A stretch of 64,000 nucleotides of DNA from Pseudomonas lutea (GCF_000759445.1 NZ_JRMB01000001.1:1736001-1800000), one strand, 5' to 3'. Numbered from the stretch's first letter, positions 38,367 through 47,977 are shown. The notes: generated by a model from the sequence alone, not told the origin. Numbers and translations: made by a program.

Positions 38367-38440
38367 TGCGGGCCCTGCCATGGAAAGATGCACGGAAGTT
38401 AATCACAGTCTCCGAGCCCGGGGCACTATTCTGCGGGCAA

Positions 38441-38557
38441 TAAAAAACCCGCCTGAGCGGGTTCTTTTCTTTCAACACCATTCCAACATCCTGTCAGTAG
38501 CCGTCCCGGCAAATGGTAGATCATCCATGACCTGCGAAGCACATCCAGCGCCTCGGT
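38441..38557 (-). ncRNA. candidate sRNA (RgsA-like?)
   Basis: A strong intrinsic terminator on the minus strand (AACCCGC-TCAG-GCGGGTT then TTTTTT, 38442-38463) has no protein gene in front of it. About 110 bases upstream on the same strand is CTAGGAT (38564-38570), a -10-like element with C at -13 as sigma-S prefers. This predicts a transcript of about 117 nt with no good ORF. The size, terminator and sigma-S-like promoter recall RgsA of pseudomonads, but I cannot confirm the sequence match. Confidence 0.5.
38442..38470. terminator. intrinsic terminator, best on the minus strand
   Basis: AACCCGC (38446-38452) and GCGGGTT (38457-38463) form a 7-bp stem with a 4-nt loop. Six T follow on the minus strand; CTTTTCTTT follows on the plus strand. 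Confidence 0.85.
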
Positions 38558-38761
38558 TGATGGATCCTAGGTTGCGCTTGTGGCGTTGCGCTGTAAACGG
38601 CGTGTTTGCTCCGCAGCGTGTAAGCCTTTCGCCATAGTCTGTGTCGGGCAGGTCTTGCCGGTTCCGGCCTTCAAGTTACTGCAGGGCTGCGCATCCCTCG
38701 CGGCGATGGCAGGCCGCGGGCATAATGAGCGCACACAAACAGCTGCCGACCTGAGCCTGCC

Positions 38762-40483
38762 ATGATCGAAGTCACCGAAGTCTCCATTGCGCAATTGCGC
38801 GCTGCCCTGGAAGCACGTCAGACGACCGCCGTCGAACTGGTACACGCCTACCTCGCCAGAATCGACGCTTACGACGGTGCCCACACACCCACCGCGCTCA
38901 ACGCCGTGGTGGTCCGCAATCCGCAGGCCCTCGACGAAGCCCAAGCCTCCGATGACCGCCGTGCCCGCGGCGAAACCCTCGGGCCGCTCGACGGCATCCC
39001 CTACACCGCCAAAGACAGCTACCTCGTCAAAGGTCTGACCGCCGCATCGGGCAGCCCGGCATTTGCCGAGCTCGTCGCGCATCGCGACGCCTTTACCGTT
39101 GAACGGTTGCGGGCGGCCGGGGCGATCTGCCTGGGCAAGACCAATATGCCGCCGATGGCCAACGGCGGCATGCAGCGCGGGGTCTATGGCCGCGCTGAAA
39201 GCCCTTACAACGCGGACTTTCTCACCGCGCCTTTCGCTTCCGGTTCGTCCAACGGCGCCGGTACCGCGACGGCAGCCAGCTTCGCGGCGTTCGGGCTGGC
39301 CGAAGAAACCTGGTCGAGCGGACGTGGCCCTGCGTCAAACAATGGCCTGTGCGCCTACACGCCGTCGCGCGGGGTGATTTCGGTGCGCGGCAACTGGCCG
39401 CTGACGCCGACCATGGACGTCGTGGTGCCGTTCGCGCGCACCATGGCCGACCTGCTTGAGGTGCTGGATGTGGTGGTCGCCGCCGACCCCGACACCCGCG
39501 GCGACCTGTGGCGTCTCCAGCCATGGGTGCCGATTCCCTCTGTCGACTCGGTGCGTCCGGCCTCCTACGCGACGCTTGCCGCCAGCCCGCAAACATTGGC
39601 CGGCAAGCGCTTCGGCGTGCCGCGCATGTACATCAATGCCGACCCGGACGCGGGCACCGCTGAAGCGCCCGGCATCGGCGGCCCGACCGGCCAGCGCATT
39701 GTTACCCGCGCTTCGGTGATCGATCTGTGGGAGCAGGCGCGCCAGGCGCTTCAAGCCCAGGGTGCGGAAGTCATCGAGGTTGATTTCCCGCTGGTCTCCA
39801 ACTGCGAGGGTGATCGTCCCGGCGCGCCGACGGTGTACAACCGCGGCATTGTCTCCAAAGAATTCCTGCATCACGAACTGTGGGACCTGACCGCCTGGGC
39901 CTTTGATGATTTCCTGCAAGCCAATGGCGACCCGAAACTGAACCGCCTGGCCGACGTCAACGGACCGCTGATTTTCCCGCACGATCCAGGCACCCTTCCC
40001 AACCGCGAGGGTGATCTGGCTGCAGGCATGGACGAGTACGTCAATATGGCCCAGCGTGGCATCACGGCGTGGGATCAGATCGAGACGCTGGCAGACGGCC
40101 TTCGCGGGCTGGAACACACTCGCCGTATTGATCTGGAAGACTGGATGCAAGCGCTGGGGCTTGATGCGGTATTGTTTCCGACCGTGGCTGATGTGGCCCC
40201 GGCTGACGCCGATGTCAATCCGGCCTCTGCCGACATTGCCTGGAGCAATGGCGTCTGGGTGGCCAACGGCAACCTTGCGATCCGCCACCTTGGCGTGCCG
40301 ACCGTCACCGTGCCAATGGGCGTGATGGCTGACATCGGCATGCCGGTCGGCCTGACCTTCGCCGGCCGCGCGTACGACGACTCCGCACTGCTGAGCTTCG
40401 CGTCTGCGTTCGAGGCGATCGGCAGCCAGCGAATGATCCCGCCGCGCACACCGCCTCTGTCCTCGGCATCCGGGCGGTCATAA
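38762..40483 (+). CDS. amidase-signature family protein
   Basis: 573 aa. The catalytic Lys84 is in GIPYTAKDSYLV, the cis-Ser pair lies in ASGSSNGAG (162-163), and the nucleophile aligns with Ser186 in TWSSGRGPA. The usual DTGGSIR block is ETWSSGR here, a marked deviation inside the signature, so a divergent substrate or lower activity is possible. The family hydrolyses amides to acids and ammonia. It is followed 63 bases later by a GST-fold gene, perhaps in one transcript. Confidence 0.87.
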   Translation: MIEVTEVSIAQLRAALEARQTTAVELVHAYLARIDAYDGAHTPTALNAVVVRNPQALDEAQASDDRRARGETLGPLDGIPYTAKDSYLVKGLTAASGSPAFAELVAHRDAFTVERLRAAGAICLGKTNMPPMANGGMQRGVYGRAESPYNADFLTAPFASGSSNGAGTATAASFAAFGLAEETWSSGRGPASNNGLCAYTPSRGVISVRGNWPLTPTMDVVVPFARTMADLLEVLDVVVAADPDTRGDLWRLQPWVPIPSVDSVRPASYATLAASPQTLAGKRFGVPRMYINADPDAGTAEAPGIGGPTGQRIVTRASVIDLWEQARQALQAQGAEVIEVDFPLVSNCEGDRPGAPTVYNRGIVSKEFLHHELWDLTAWAFDDFLQANGDPKLNRLADVNGPLIFPHDPGTLPNREGDLAAGMDEYVNMAQRGITAWDQIETLADGLRGLEHTRRIDLEDWMQALGLDAVLFPTVADVAPADADVNPASADIAWSNGVWVANGNLAIRHLGVPTVTVPMGVMADIGMPVGLTFAGRAYDDSALLSFASAFEAIGSQRMIPPRTPPLSSASGRS

Positions 40484-40546
40484 CTCTTACGCGGGGGCAA
40501 GCGCCCTCGCCCCTCACGCAGGCATTTACATTCAGGAGATGCGTCA

Positions 40547-41386
40547 ATGAGCAAGGCACCTTACGTCCCGCCCACCGTGTGGAAACACGAAGCGCCTTCG
40601 GGCGGCCAGTTCGCCAGCATCAACCGGCCTGTTGCCGGGCCCACGCATGAAAAAGCCCTGCCCGTCGGCAAGCATCCGTTGCAGTTGTACTCACTGGCCA
40701 CGCCCAACGGCGTCAAGGTGACGATTCTGCTCGAAGAACTCCTCGCACTGGGTCACAGCGGCGCCGAATACGACGCCTGGCTGATCCGCATCGGCGAGGG
40801 TGATCAGTTCGGCAGCGGCTTCGTCGACATCAACCCCAATTCGAAGATCCCGGCATTGCTGGACCGCAGCGTCGAGCCGGGGATTCGCGTGTTCGAGTCC
40901 GGTTCGATCCTGCTGTACCTGGCGGAAAAGTTCGGCGAATTCATACCCAAGGACCTGGCCGGCCGCACCGAGACGCTGAACTGGCTGTTCTGGCAAATGG
41001 GTGCTGCGCCGTATCTGGGCGGCGGCTTCGGGCACTTCTACGTGTACGCCCCGGAGAAGATCCAATACGCCATTGACCGCTTCACCATGGAGGCCAAGCG
41101 TCAGCTCAATGTGCTGGATCGACGTTTGGGCGAAAGCACCTACCTGGCGGGCGACAGCTATACCATTGCGGACATCGCAGTGTGGTCCTGGTACGGCCAA
41201 GTGGTGCGCAACACGGTTTACGGCGCTGCGCAGTTTCTCGCGGCGCACGAGTACACCCATGTGCAGCGCTGGGCCGAAACCATTGCGCAACGCCCGGCAG
41301 TGATCCGCGGCTTGCGCGTCAACCGCACCTGGGGCGATGAAGCCACCCAAGTCCCCGAACGCCACGACGCCACCGACCTGGATTAA
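40547..41386 (+). CDS. yghU: YghU-like glutathione S-transferase / disulfide-bond oxidoreductase
   Basis: 279 aa. The long N-terminal arm (YVPPTVWKHEAPSGGQFASIN) and the thioredoxin-fold part with LATPNGVKVTILLEEL and INPNSKIPALLD identify the Nu-class YghU. The family binds two glutathiones and has disulfide reductase activity. C-terminal helical domain intact (GDSYTIADIAVWSWYGQVV). AGGAGATGCGTCA precedes the ATG. It is followed by a terminator and then a 207-bp tandem array. Confidence 0.93.
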   Translation: MSKAPYVPPTVWKHEAPSGGQFASINRPVAGPTHEKALPVGKHPLQLYSLATPNGVKVTILLEELLALGHSGAEYDAWLIRIGEGDQFGSGFVDINPNSKIPALLDRSVEPGIRVFESGSILLYLAEKFGEFIPKDLAGRTETLNWLFWQMGAAPYLGGGFGHFYVYAPEKIQYAIDRFTMEAKRQLNVLDRRLGESTYLAGDSYTIADIAVWSWYGQVVRNTVYGAAQFLAAHEYTHVQRWAETIAQRPAVIRGLRVNRTWGDEATQVPERHDATDLD

Positions 41387-41393
41387 CCTCGAC

Positions 41394-41423
41394 CGGCCGG
41401 TGCGTCTCTGTACCGGCCTTTCC
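41394..41423 (+). terminator. rho-independent terminator after yghU
   Basis: GGCCGGT (41395-41401) pairs with ACCGGCC (41412-41418), 7 bp, followed by TTTCCC; the T run is short. Confidence 0.55.
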
Positions 41424-41460
41424 CCCGGCTAAGGCCAATCCGGGCATTGTCGGCATAACC

Positions 41461-42458
41461 CGATACTGTAAGAGCCGGCTTGCTGGCGAACGCGGTTCCT
41501 CGCAGACATACACGTTGACTGACACGCCGCCTTCGCCAGCAAGCCGGCTCCTACAGAGCACCTGCGTAGCATCCGGTGGCAAGGTCGGGCCCGCCATCTT
41601 CCTGGCTAAAGCCAGTCCCACCAAGGCACCGCGTATAAACAGTAGGACCGGCGTTGTCGGCACAACCCGATACTGTAGCAGCCGCCTTGCTGGCGAACGC
41701 GGTTCCTCGCAGACATACACGTTGACTGACACGCCGCCTTCGCCAGCAAGCCGGCTCCTACAGAGCACCTGCGTAGCATCCGGTGGCAAGGTCGGGCCCG
41801 CCATCTTCCTGGCTAAAGCCAGTCCCACCAAGGCACCGCGTATAAACAGTAGGACCGGCGTTGTCGGCACAACCCGATACTGTAGCAGCCGGCTTGCTGG
41901 CGAACGCGGTTCCCAGGAGACATGCCCGGCGACTGACACACCACCTTCGCCAGCAAGCCGGCTCCTGCAGAGCACCTGCGTAGCATCCGGTGGCAATGTC
42001 GGGCCCGCCATCTTCATGGCTAAAGCCAGTCCCACCAAGTCACCGCGTATAAACAGTAGGACCGCCGTTGTCGGCACAACCCGATACTGTAGGAGCCGGC
42101 TTGCTGGGGAACGCGCTTCCTCGCAGACATACACGTTGACTGACACGCCGCCTTCGCCAGCAAGCCGGCTCCTACAGAGCACCTGCGTAGCATCCGGTGG
42201 CAAGGTCGGGCCCGCCATCTTCCTGGCTAAAGCCAGTCCCACCAAGGCACCGCGTATAAACAGTAGGACCGGCGTTGTCGGCACAACCCGATACTGTAGG
42301 AGCCGGCTTGCTGGCGAACGCGGTTCCCAGGAGACATACCCGGCGACTGACACACCACCTTCGCCAGCAAGCTGGCTCCTACAGAGCACCTGCGTAGCAT
42401 CCGGTGGCAATGTCGGGCCCGCCATCTTCCCGGCCAAAGCCGGTCCCACTAACGCAGC
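41461..42458. repeat. 207-bp tandem array, nearly five copies, REPIN-based
   Basis: CGATACTGTA recurs at 41461, 41668, 41875, 42082 and 42289, an exact 207-bp period. Each unit has a GAGCCGG-class REPIN, then a CTGGCTAAAGCCAGTCCCAC element of the second REP class, then a GGACCGGCGTTGTCGG part. Two loop versions alternate: copies 1, 2 and 4 have CTCGCAGACATACACGTTGA and copies 3 and 5 have a CCAGGAGACAT...CGGCGACTG form. As 207 is divisible by three, both strands stay open across it, giving two spurious 384-385-codon frames. No real gene is supported. Confidence 0.93.
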
Positions 42459-42468
42459 GCAATCGCGC

Positions 42469-43335
42469 TCAAGCACCTTGCCCGTCGAGTTCGGCGAGCA
42501 TTTCCTGTGGAATCACCAGCTCGGCAGCGCTCAGGTTTTCGTGCAGGTGCGCCACCGAGGACGTGCCCGGGATCAGCAGCAGGTTCGGCGCCCGCTGCAG
42601 CAACCATGCGAGGGCCACGCACATCGGCGAGGAGTCGAGGCGCAAAGCGACATCCGACAAGGTTTGTGATTGCAACGGCGTAAAGCCGCCCAGCGGAAAG
42701 AACGGCACGTAGGCAATGCCCTGCTTGCCGAGTTCGGCGATCAAGTGCTCATCGTCCCGATGCGCCAGGTTGTAATGATTCTGCACGCAAACGACATCGG
42801 CAATGCTCTGCGCCTGGGCGATTTGCTTCGCGCTGACGTTGCTCAGGCCCAAGTGATGGATCAGACCCTGCTGCTGCAATTCGGCCAGTGCCGTGAACTG
42901 CGCCTCGATCGACAGCTCATCGGGCGAATGCCCGGTGCCCCAGGACCGGTAATTGACCACCTGCAGCACATCAACGCCCAAATTGCGCAAGTTGTCATGC
43001 ACCGCGCTGACCAGTTCGGCCGGGCTGTTGGCGGGATTCCATGAAGCATCTGTCCCGCGTGATGCGCCGACCTTGGTCACGATCAACAGCTCGTCCGCAT
43101 AAGGATGCAACGCCTCACGGATCAATCGGTTGGTGACGTGAGGGCCGTAAAAATCGGACGTATCGATGTGATTGACGCCCGATGCCACCGCTTCCCGCAG
43201 TACGGCAATGGCGCCAGCGTGATCCTTGGGCGGCCCGTAAACCCCCGGTCCGGCCAGTTGCATGGCGCCATAGCCCATGCGATTGACGGTGCTGCCGCCG
43301 ATGGAAAAAGTCCCTGCTTTACTCGCCTGAGTCAT
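42469..43335 (-). CDS. aldo/keto reductase
   Basis: 288 aa. The TIM-barrel AKR signature has the catalytic Asp/Tyr in NHIDTSDFYGPHVTNRLI, Lys in LLIVTKVG, and His near GLIHHLGLSN. It reduces aldehydes or ketones with NADPH. It is divergent from a LysR gene 111 bases away, which probably regulates it. The physiological substrate is unknown. Confidence 0.92.
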   Translation of the reverse strand: MTQASKAGTFSIGGSTVNRMGYGAMQLAGPGVYGPPKDHAGAIAVLREAVASGVNHIDTSDFYGPHVTNRLIREALHPYADELLIVTKVGASRGTDASWNPANSPAELVSAVHDNLRNLGVDVLQVVNYRSWGTGHSPDELSIEAQFTALAELQQQGLIHHLGLSNVSAKQIAQAQSIADVVCVQNHYNLAHRDDEHLIAELGKQGIAYVPFFPLGGFTPLQSQTLSDVALRLDSSPMCVALAWLLQRAPNLLLIPGTSSVAHLHENLSAAELVIPQEMLAELDGQGA

Positions 43336-43446
43336 GGGTGACGCCTCGTTGATCGTTGCTGTAAGGGTGGATGCAGCGACTATAGGCGTTGACCGCTACG
43401 CTGATAATCAGGTGCAATCGGCACGGGCTGTACGAGTGAGCGGACA

Positions 43447-44346
43447 ATGGCAACAGACATTCAGGATTTGCTGTCTTTTGTGGCAGTCGTCAACGCAGGC
43501 GGCTTTCGCGAAGGAGCGCGCTTGAGCGGCAAGTCGCCGTCAAGCCTCAGCGACGCAGTTCGCCGCATGGAATCGCGGATGGGCGTGCGTCTGCTCAACC
43601 GCACCACGCGCAGTGTCGTGCCCACCGAGGCCGGCGCGCGACTGATGGAGCGCATCGTGCCGGCCCTTGGCGAGGTCGAAGCGGCGCTGGACGTGGTCAA
43701 TGATTTCCGCGATCGCCCCTCGGGCACGCTGCGGCTCAACGTCCCGGTGAGCGCCGCGCGGCTGATCCTCCCCTCAATCATCACGCCGTTTCTGCAGGCG
43801 CACCCCGACATCCGCATGGAAGTCATTACCGAAGAAAGCTTCGTCGACATGCTTGCCGCAGGATGCGACGCGGGCATCCGCTACGATGATCGGCTCGAGC
43901 AGGACATGATCGCCGTGCCGATCGGCCCGCGCGTCCAGCGTTTCGCCACGGCCGCATCGCCTGCCTATCTGAATGCCAGGGGCCGCCCGCAACACCCGCG
44001 CGAACTGCTCGATCACAGTTGCGTGCGCGGCAAATTTCCCAGCGGTTCAGTGCCATTGTGGGAATACGAGCGTGAGGGTGAACAGGTCCGCATCGACCCT
44101 CGCGGTCCGCTGACCGTGCGCATCGGCGGCGCCGTCGACCTGGCCGTGCAAACCGCTGTCGACGGGCTCGGCATGGTGTATCTGTTTGAAGACTGGCTGC
44201 GGCCGTACATGGACAGCGGCACGCTGGAGCCTGTGCTCGAGCCATGGTGGCAAACCTTTAGCGGCCCGTTTCTTTATTACCCCGGGCGGCGTTATTTGCC
44301 GTCTCCGTTGAAAGCGTTCATCAACTTCATCCAACAGATGCCCTGA
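43447..44346 (+). CDS. LysR family transcriptional regulator
   Basis: 299 aa. The HTH is DLLSFVAVVNAGGFREGARLS with KSPSSLSDAVRRMESRMGVR. The substrate domain includes EESFVDMLAAGCDAGIRYDDRL, as in the CrgA/DmlR group, whose members often sit next to oxidoreductases. Divergent from the aldo/keto reductase gene, which is the probable target. Confidence 0.92.
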   Translation: MATDIQDLLSFVAVVNAGGFREGARLSGKSPSSLSDAVRRMESRMGVRLLNRTTRSVVPTEAGARLMERIVPALGEVEAALDVVNDFRDRPSGTLRLNVPVSAARLILPSIITPFLQAHPDIRMEVITEESFVDMLAAGCDAGIRYDDRLEQDMIAVPIGPRVQRFATAASPAYLNARGRPQHPRELLDHSCVRGKFPSGSVPLWEYEREGEQVRIDPRGPLTVRIGGAVDLAVQTAVDGLGMVYLFEDWLRPYMDSGTLEPVLEPWWQTFSGPFLYYPGRRYLPSPLKAFINFIQQMP

Positions 44347-44447
44347 ACGCGAATATTGTCGGCGCCTGCTGCGCACTTAAAATATAAACCGGCGCGAAAG
44401 CTTAAACAGCAATACCTCGAAGGGAAGTTGTTCCGCGACCAAATAAC

Positions 44448-44483
44448 AGGCAAAAAAAAACGCTGCATTCAATGCAGCGTTTC
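44448..44483 (-). terminator. rho-independent terminator of the DUF2790 gene
   Basis: On the minus strand AAACGCTGCATT/AATGCAGCGTTT (44458-44482) forms a stem of about 11 bp with a minimal loop, followed by a long run of T. It lies about 42 bases after the DUF2790 stop. Confidence 0.88.
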
Positions 44484-44524
44484 TTTTGTAGCGTTTGTAG
44501 TTGAAGCCGCCAGGGCACTGGCGA

Positions 44525-44797
44525 TCAACCATTTTGACGACCGTAGCCCATGGTGGTGTAGTCAAGGCTGTGGGTCACACCAGCGTGGTCAACATAAACC
44601 ATGGTGGATTGCACTGGACCATCTACTTTCTGTGGGTCCTGAGCAGTCTTGGTGCTGATGACCTTGGCAATGTCCAGGCCTTTGTGCTGGTTGTACTGCT
44701 CTACCTGAGTCAGTGGCGCATGTTGTGCGGCGGGAAGTTCGCCAGCGGCTGCAAAAACACTTACAAGGGACAGGGCGGCGAAGGCTAATACTTTCAT
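44525..44797 (-). CDS. DUF2790 secreted protein
   Basis: 90 aa with a signal peptide (MKVLAFAALSLVSVFAAAGE, cleavage about AAA-GE). The mature part of about 70 residues has the DUF2790 pattern QYNQHKGLDIAKVI and PVQSTMVYVDHAGVTHSLDYTTMG. GAGAACCACC precedes the ATG. The family is largely restricted to pseudomonads, has unknown function, and in some strains responds to metals; I can see no metal motif except a few His. Own terminator downstream. Confidence 0.88.
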   Translation of the reverse strand: MKVLAFAALSLVSVFAAAGELPAAQHAPLTQVEQYNQHKGLDIAKVISTKTAQDPQKVDGPVQSTMVYVDHAGVTHSLDYTTMGYGRQNG

Positions 44798-45310
44798 GGT
44801 GGTTCTCCAGAAGTTTGCTTAAGTAGTCAGTGAGCAAAGCGCTTGTCGTTTTGCTTCTGGGGCCCATTCTGTTCGCGATCCGCGTTGATGATAAATACTT
44901 AAAATCGATACAGCCCATCACTGGTATCGATGCGCATTTTGATTACATCAACTCTGGCAATAGATTATTACCCGAACTGGGAGGAAGCATACTTTTGGGA
45001 GTGGGTGTAGGACTTCAAGTCGTATTTTGGTGCGGCGCCCTATCGGCCTGCCTGCTTTCGGCGCAGCCGCGTGACAGGCATTAAATAAACGTGAAATCGT
45101 GAAATATTTTTTAACGTATTTAAACAAAAGGCCGGATGAACGTACTACCATCCGCTTCGCTGACTCGTGACCACCCCATGATCCCGAACAGACCCCTATA
45201 AAGCGCTGGCCATCGGCACGGCGCTATCAAAACAAACCGAAGCCTTGATGCCCTTCCGCGACACTGCTCGTGGTGGAGTGCGTCAACCGTGATGACCTTC
45301 TGAGGTTGCG
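44798..45310. other. 513-bp AT-richer intergenic region
   Basis: Between the divergent DUF2790 gene and iorA. Composition falls clearly between about 44880 and 45130, with runs such as ATAAATACTTAAAA. An open frame at 44830-45084 (84 codons from GTG) lacks a ribosome site and is not supported. The promoters of both genes should be here. Confidence 0.4.
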
Positions 45311-45763
45311 ATGCAGAAATTGATGATTAACGGCCAGGAGCACGACCTGGATGTCGCTGACGACATGCCATTGTTGTGGGTCCTGCGCGACGTGATGGGC
45401 CTGACGGGCACCAAGTACGGCTGCGGCATCGCTCAGTGTGGCGTGTGCACCGTCCACCTGGATGGCCAGGCCGTGCGTTCATGCGTGCTGCCGGTCAGCG
45501 CAGTGGCCGGGCGCAAGGTCACGACCATTGAAGCGGTCGGCGAGCAGCCGGTGGGTCAGGCCGTACAGCAGGCCTGGCTGGCGCATGAAGTCGTGCAATG
45601 CGGCTACTGCCAGTCGGGGCAGATCATGTCCGCCGTCGCGCTGTTGCAGCAGCACCCCAAAGCCAATGACGAGCAGATCGTCGACGCCATGTCGGGCAAC
45701 CTCTGCCGCTGCGCCACTTACACCCGCATTCGCGCCGCCATCAAAAGCGTCAGTCAGGCCTGA
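45311..45763 (+). CDS. iorA: 2Fe-2S subunit of molybdenum hydroxylase (IorA-like)
   Basis: 150 aa, full length. The plant-type cluster is Cys38-Cys43-Cys46-Cys58 ([16 protein letters not shown], then SC) and the xanthine-oxidase-type cluster is [10 protein letters not shown] with [12 protein letters not shown]. Similar to the small subunit of isoquinoline 1-oxidoreductase and of periplasmic aldehyde dehydrogenases. It transfers electrons from the Moco subunit encoded 11 bases downstream to the cytochrome c of the third gene. Confidence 0.93.
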   Translation: MQKLMINGQEHDLDVADDMPLLWVLRDVMGLTGTKYGCGIAQCGVCTVHLDGQAVRSCVLPVSAVAGRKVTTIEAVGEQPVGQAVQQAWLAHEVVQCGYCQSGQIMSAVALLQQHPKANDEQIVDAMSGNLCRCATYTRIRAAIKSVSQA

Positions 45764-45774
45764 AGGAAGTCATC

Positions 45775-47967
45775 ATGTCCGAATCACATTCATCTGCCGC
45801 GATGCTCTCGCGTCGCGGGTTGCTCAAGAGCGGCGCACTGCTGGGCGGTCTGGTCATCGGCACTTACCTGCCGGGGACAATCACTCGCAGCTTTGCCGCC
45901 GAGGCAGTCAAGGGCGCCAGCCTGGGCGCCAACGCCGAGCAGGGCTACGGCGCATTTGTGCGCATCGATCACAGCGGCGCCGTCACGCTGATTTCGCCGA
46001 AGATCGAAATGGGCCAGGGCGTCCAGACCGGCATCGCCATGATGGTTGCCGAAGAGCTCGAAGTACCATTGAGCCAGATCACCATTACCGAGGCTCCGCC
46101 CAATGCCGCGCTGTATACCGACGCCCTGCTGAGCTTCCAGGCCACCGGCGGGTCCACCTCCACACGCTACAGCTGGGAGCCATTGCGCAAGGCCGGCGCC
46201 GCCGCGCGCATCGTGCTTATCCAGGCCGCCGCGATGCGCTGGAAAGTCGCGCCGAGCCAGTGCCATGCCGAGAACGGTCGGGTCATTGGCCCCAACAACC
46301 TGAGTGCCGGTTACGGCGAGCTGGTTGACGCCGCCGCAGCGCTCCCGTTGCCCTCCGACATCCCGCTCAAGCCGATCAGCGAATTCAAGCTGCTGGGCAA
46401 GCCGGTGCAGCGACTGGACACCCCCAACAAGGTCAACGGTACGGCCAAATTCACCATCGACCTGCAAGTGCCGGGGATGCTGATCGCGTCCACCCTCACC
46501 TGCCCGGTCCATGGCGGCAAGCTGCGCGGCCTGAAGAATGAAGACGCCGCGCGCAAGATCGCCGGGGTGCGCGACATCGTTCGCCTGGACAATGCCGTTG
46601 CAGTCACGGCGAGCAACTTCTGGTCCTGCCAGCAAGCGCTGAAAGCGTTGGACATCGAGTGGGACATGGGCCCTCATGCAAGCCTGGATTCGGCCCAGCT
46701 GGACAAATCGCTGTTTGATGCCAGTGCGGGTGACGGCGTGTTCGCGCACCAGTCCGGTGACATCGCCGGCGCGCTGAAAAACGCCTCCAGCCGCTTCGAA
46801 GCTATCTACGAGCAACCTTTTCTTTCGCACTCGCCCCTTGAGCCGATGACCTGCGTGGCCCATGTGCGCGCCGATGCGTGCGAGCTGTGGGTGGGCTGCC
46901 AGGCGCCGGGGCTGGCGCAGATGGGCGCCGCGAAAGTCTGCGGCATGCCGGTCGAAAAAGTGGTCATCCACAACCAGTTGATCGGTGGCGGTTTCGGCCG
47001 TCGTCTGGAGTCCGACTTCATCTTCCAGGCGGTGGATATCGCTCGCCAGTTGAGCTACCCGATCAAGCTGATCTGGAGCCGCGAAGAGGACATGACCCAC
47101 GACCGTTATCGTCCGCACTACGTCGACCGCCTCAACGCCGCGCTCGACAAAGACCTGCGCCCGGTCGGCTGGGAACATCGCATCGCCGGGGCCTCGGTGA
47201 TGGCTGCCTACATCGGATCCTTGCCGCCCGATGGCGTCGACGGTGATGCCGTTGAAGTGGCCAAGGACCCGATCTACACCCTGCCAAACCTGCAAGTGCG
47301 CTACATCCGCCACGACCCGGAGGTGATCCCGGTTTCCTGGTGGCGCGGCGTCGGTCCGCTGCGCAGCACGTATGCCATCGAGTGCTTCATCGATGAGCTG
47401 GCACACAACGCCAAGGTCGATCCGGTGAAGTACCGACTGGCACTAATGCAATCCCAACCCCGCGCCCAGGCCGTGCTGACCAAGGCGGCGCAACTGGTGG
47501 AGTGGGACAAGCCACTGCCTGCCGGTGCCGGTCGTGGCGTGGCGGTGACGGCGGTGTTCGGCAGTTTCGTCGCGACCATCGTCGAGCTGGAGAAACAGGG
47601 CGACAAAGGCTTGCGGATCACGCGGCTGTTGACGGTCATCGATTGCGGTTTTGCCAACAACCCGACGTCCGTTGCTTCGCAGATGGAAGGCGGCACGCTG
47701 TTCGGCCTGTCAGCTGCGCTGTTCAACGAAATCCTCATTGAGAAAGGCCAGGTGCAACAGACCAACTTCCATGAATACCGGCAGATCCGCATGAGCGATG
47801 CGCCGCCTGTGGAAGTGCACATCGTCGACAGCGTCGAGACGCCTGGCGGTGTCGGCGAGACTGGCGCGGTGCCCGCTGCGGCGGCGCTGGTCAATGCCGT
47901 GTACGCCGCGACCGGTGTGCGCGAACGTCGTTTGCCGTTGAGCCGCTTTGGCTATTTCACTGTTTGA
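45775..47967 (+). CDS. iorB: Moco-binding subunit of molybdenum hydroxylase (IorB-like), Tat-exported
   Basis: 730 aa. A twin-arginine signal (LSRRGLLKSGALLGGLVIG) marks it for folded export. Two aldehyde oxidase/xanthine dehydrogenase-type domains follow, with repeated halves, IGGGFGRRLESDF for the cofactor and active-site Glu in GGVGETGAVPAAAALVNA. The IorB family oxidises N-heterocycles or aldehydes in the periplasm. It shares an operon with iorA and overlaps slightly in layout with the cytochrome gene (stop to ATG 10 bases). Confidence 0.94.
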   Translation: MSESHSSAAMLSRRGLLKSGALLGGLVIGTYLPGTITRSFAAEAVKGASLGANAEQGYGAFVRIDHSGAVTLISPKIEMGQGVQTGIAMMVAEELEVPLSQITITEAPPNAALYTDALLSFQATGGSTSTRYSWEPLRKAGAAARIVLIQAAAMRWKVAPSQCHAENGRVIGPNNLSAGYGELVDAAAALPLPSDIPLKPISEFKLLGKPVQRLDTPNKVNGTAKFTIDLQVPGMLIASTLTCPVHGGKLRGLKNEDAARKIAGVRDIVRLDNAVAVTASNFWSCQQALKALDIEWDMGPHASLDSAQLDKSLFDASAGDGVFAHQSGDIAGALKNASSRFEAIYEQPFLSHSPLEPMTCVAHVRADACELWVGCQAPGLAQMGAAKVCGMPVEKVVIHNQLIGGGFGRRLESDFIFQAVDIARQLSYPIKLIWSREEDMTHDRYRPHYVDRLNAALDKDLRPVGWEHRIAGASVMAAYIGSLPPDGVDGDAVEVAKDPIYTLPNLQVRYIRHDPEVIPVSWWRGVGPLRSTYAIECFIDELAHNAKVDPVKYRLALMQSQPRAQAVLTKAAQLVEWDKPLPAGAGRGVAVTAVFGSFVATIVELEKQGDKGLRITRLLTVIDCGFANNPTSVASQMEGGTLFGLSAALFNEILIEKGQVQQTNFHEYRQIRMSDAPPVEVHIVDSVETPGGVGETGAVPAAAALVNAVYAATGVRERRLPLSRFGYFTV

Positions 47968-47977
47968 GGAGCGCGTC

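Noticed and set aside
41319..42476. 385-codon open frame on the minus strand and a 384-codon frame on the plus strand over 41.3-42.7 kb
   Set aside because: Both are by-products of a 207-bp tandem repeat of non-coding REP sequence whose period is a multiple of three.
44830..45084. 84-codon frame with hydrophobic stretches
   Set aside because: GTG start without a ribosome site in an AT-rich promoter region; no conservation evidence available.
45790..47406. 538-codon minus-strand frame opposite iorB
   Set aside because: High-GC antisense shadow; no family resemblance.
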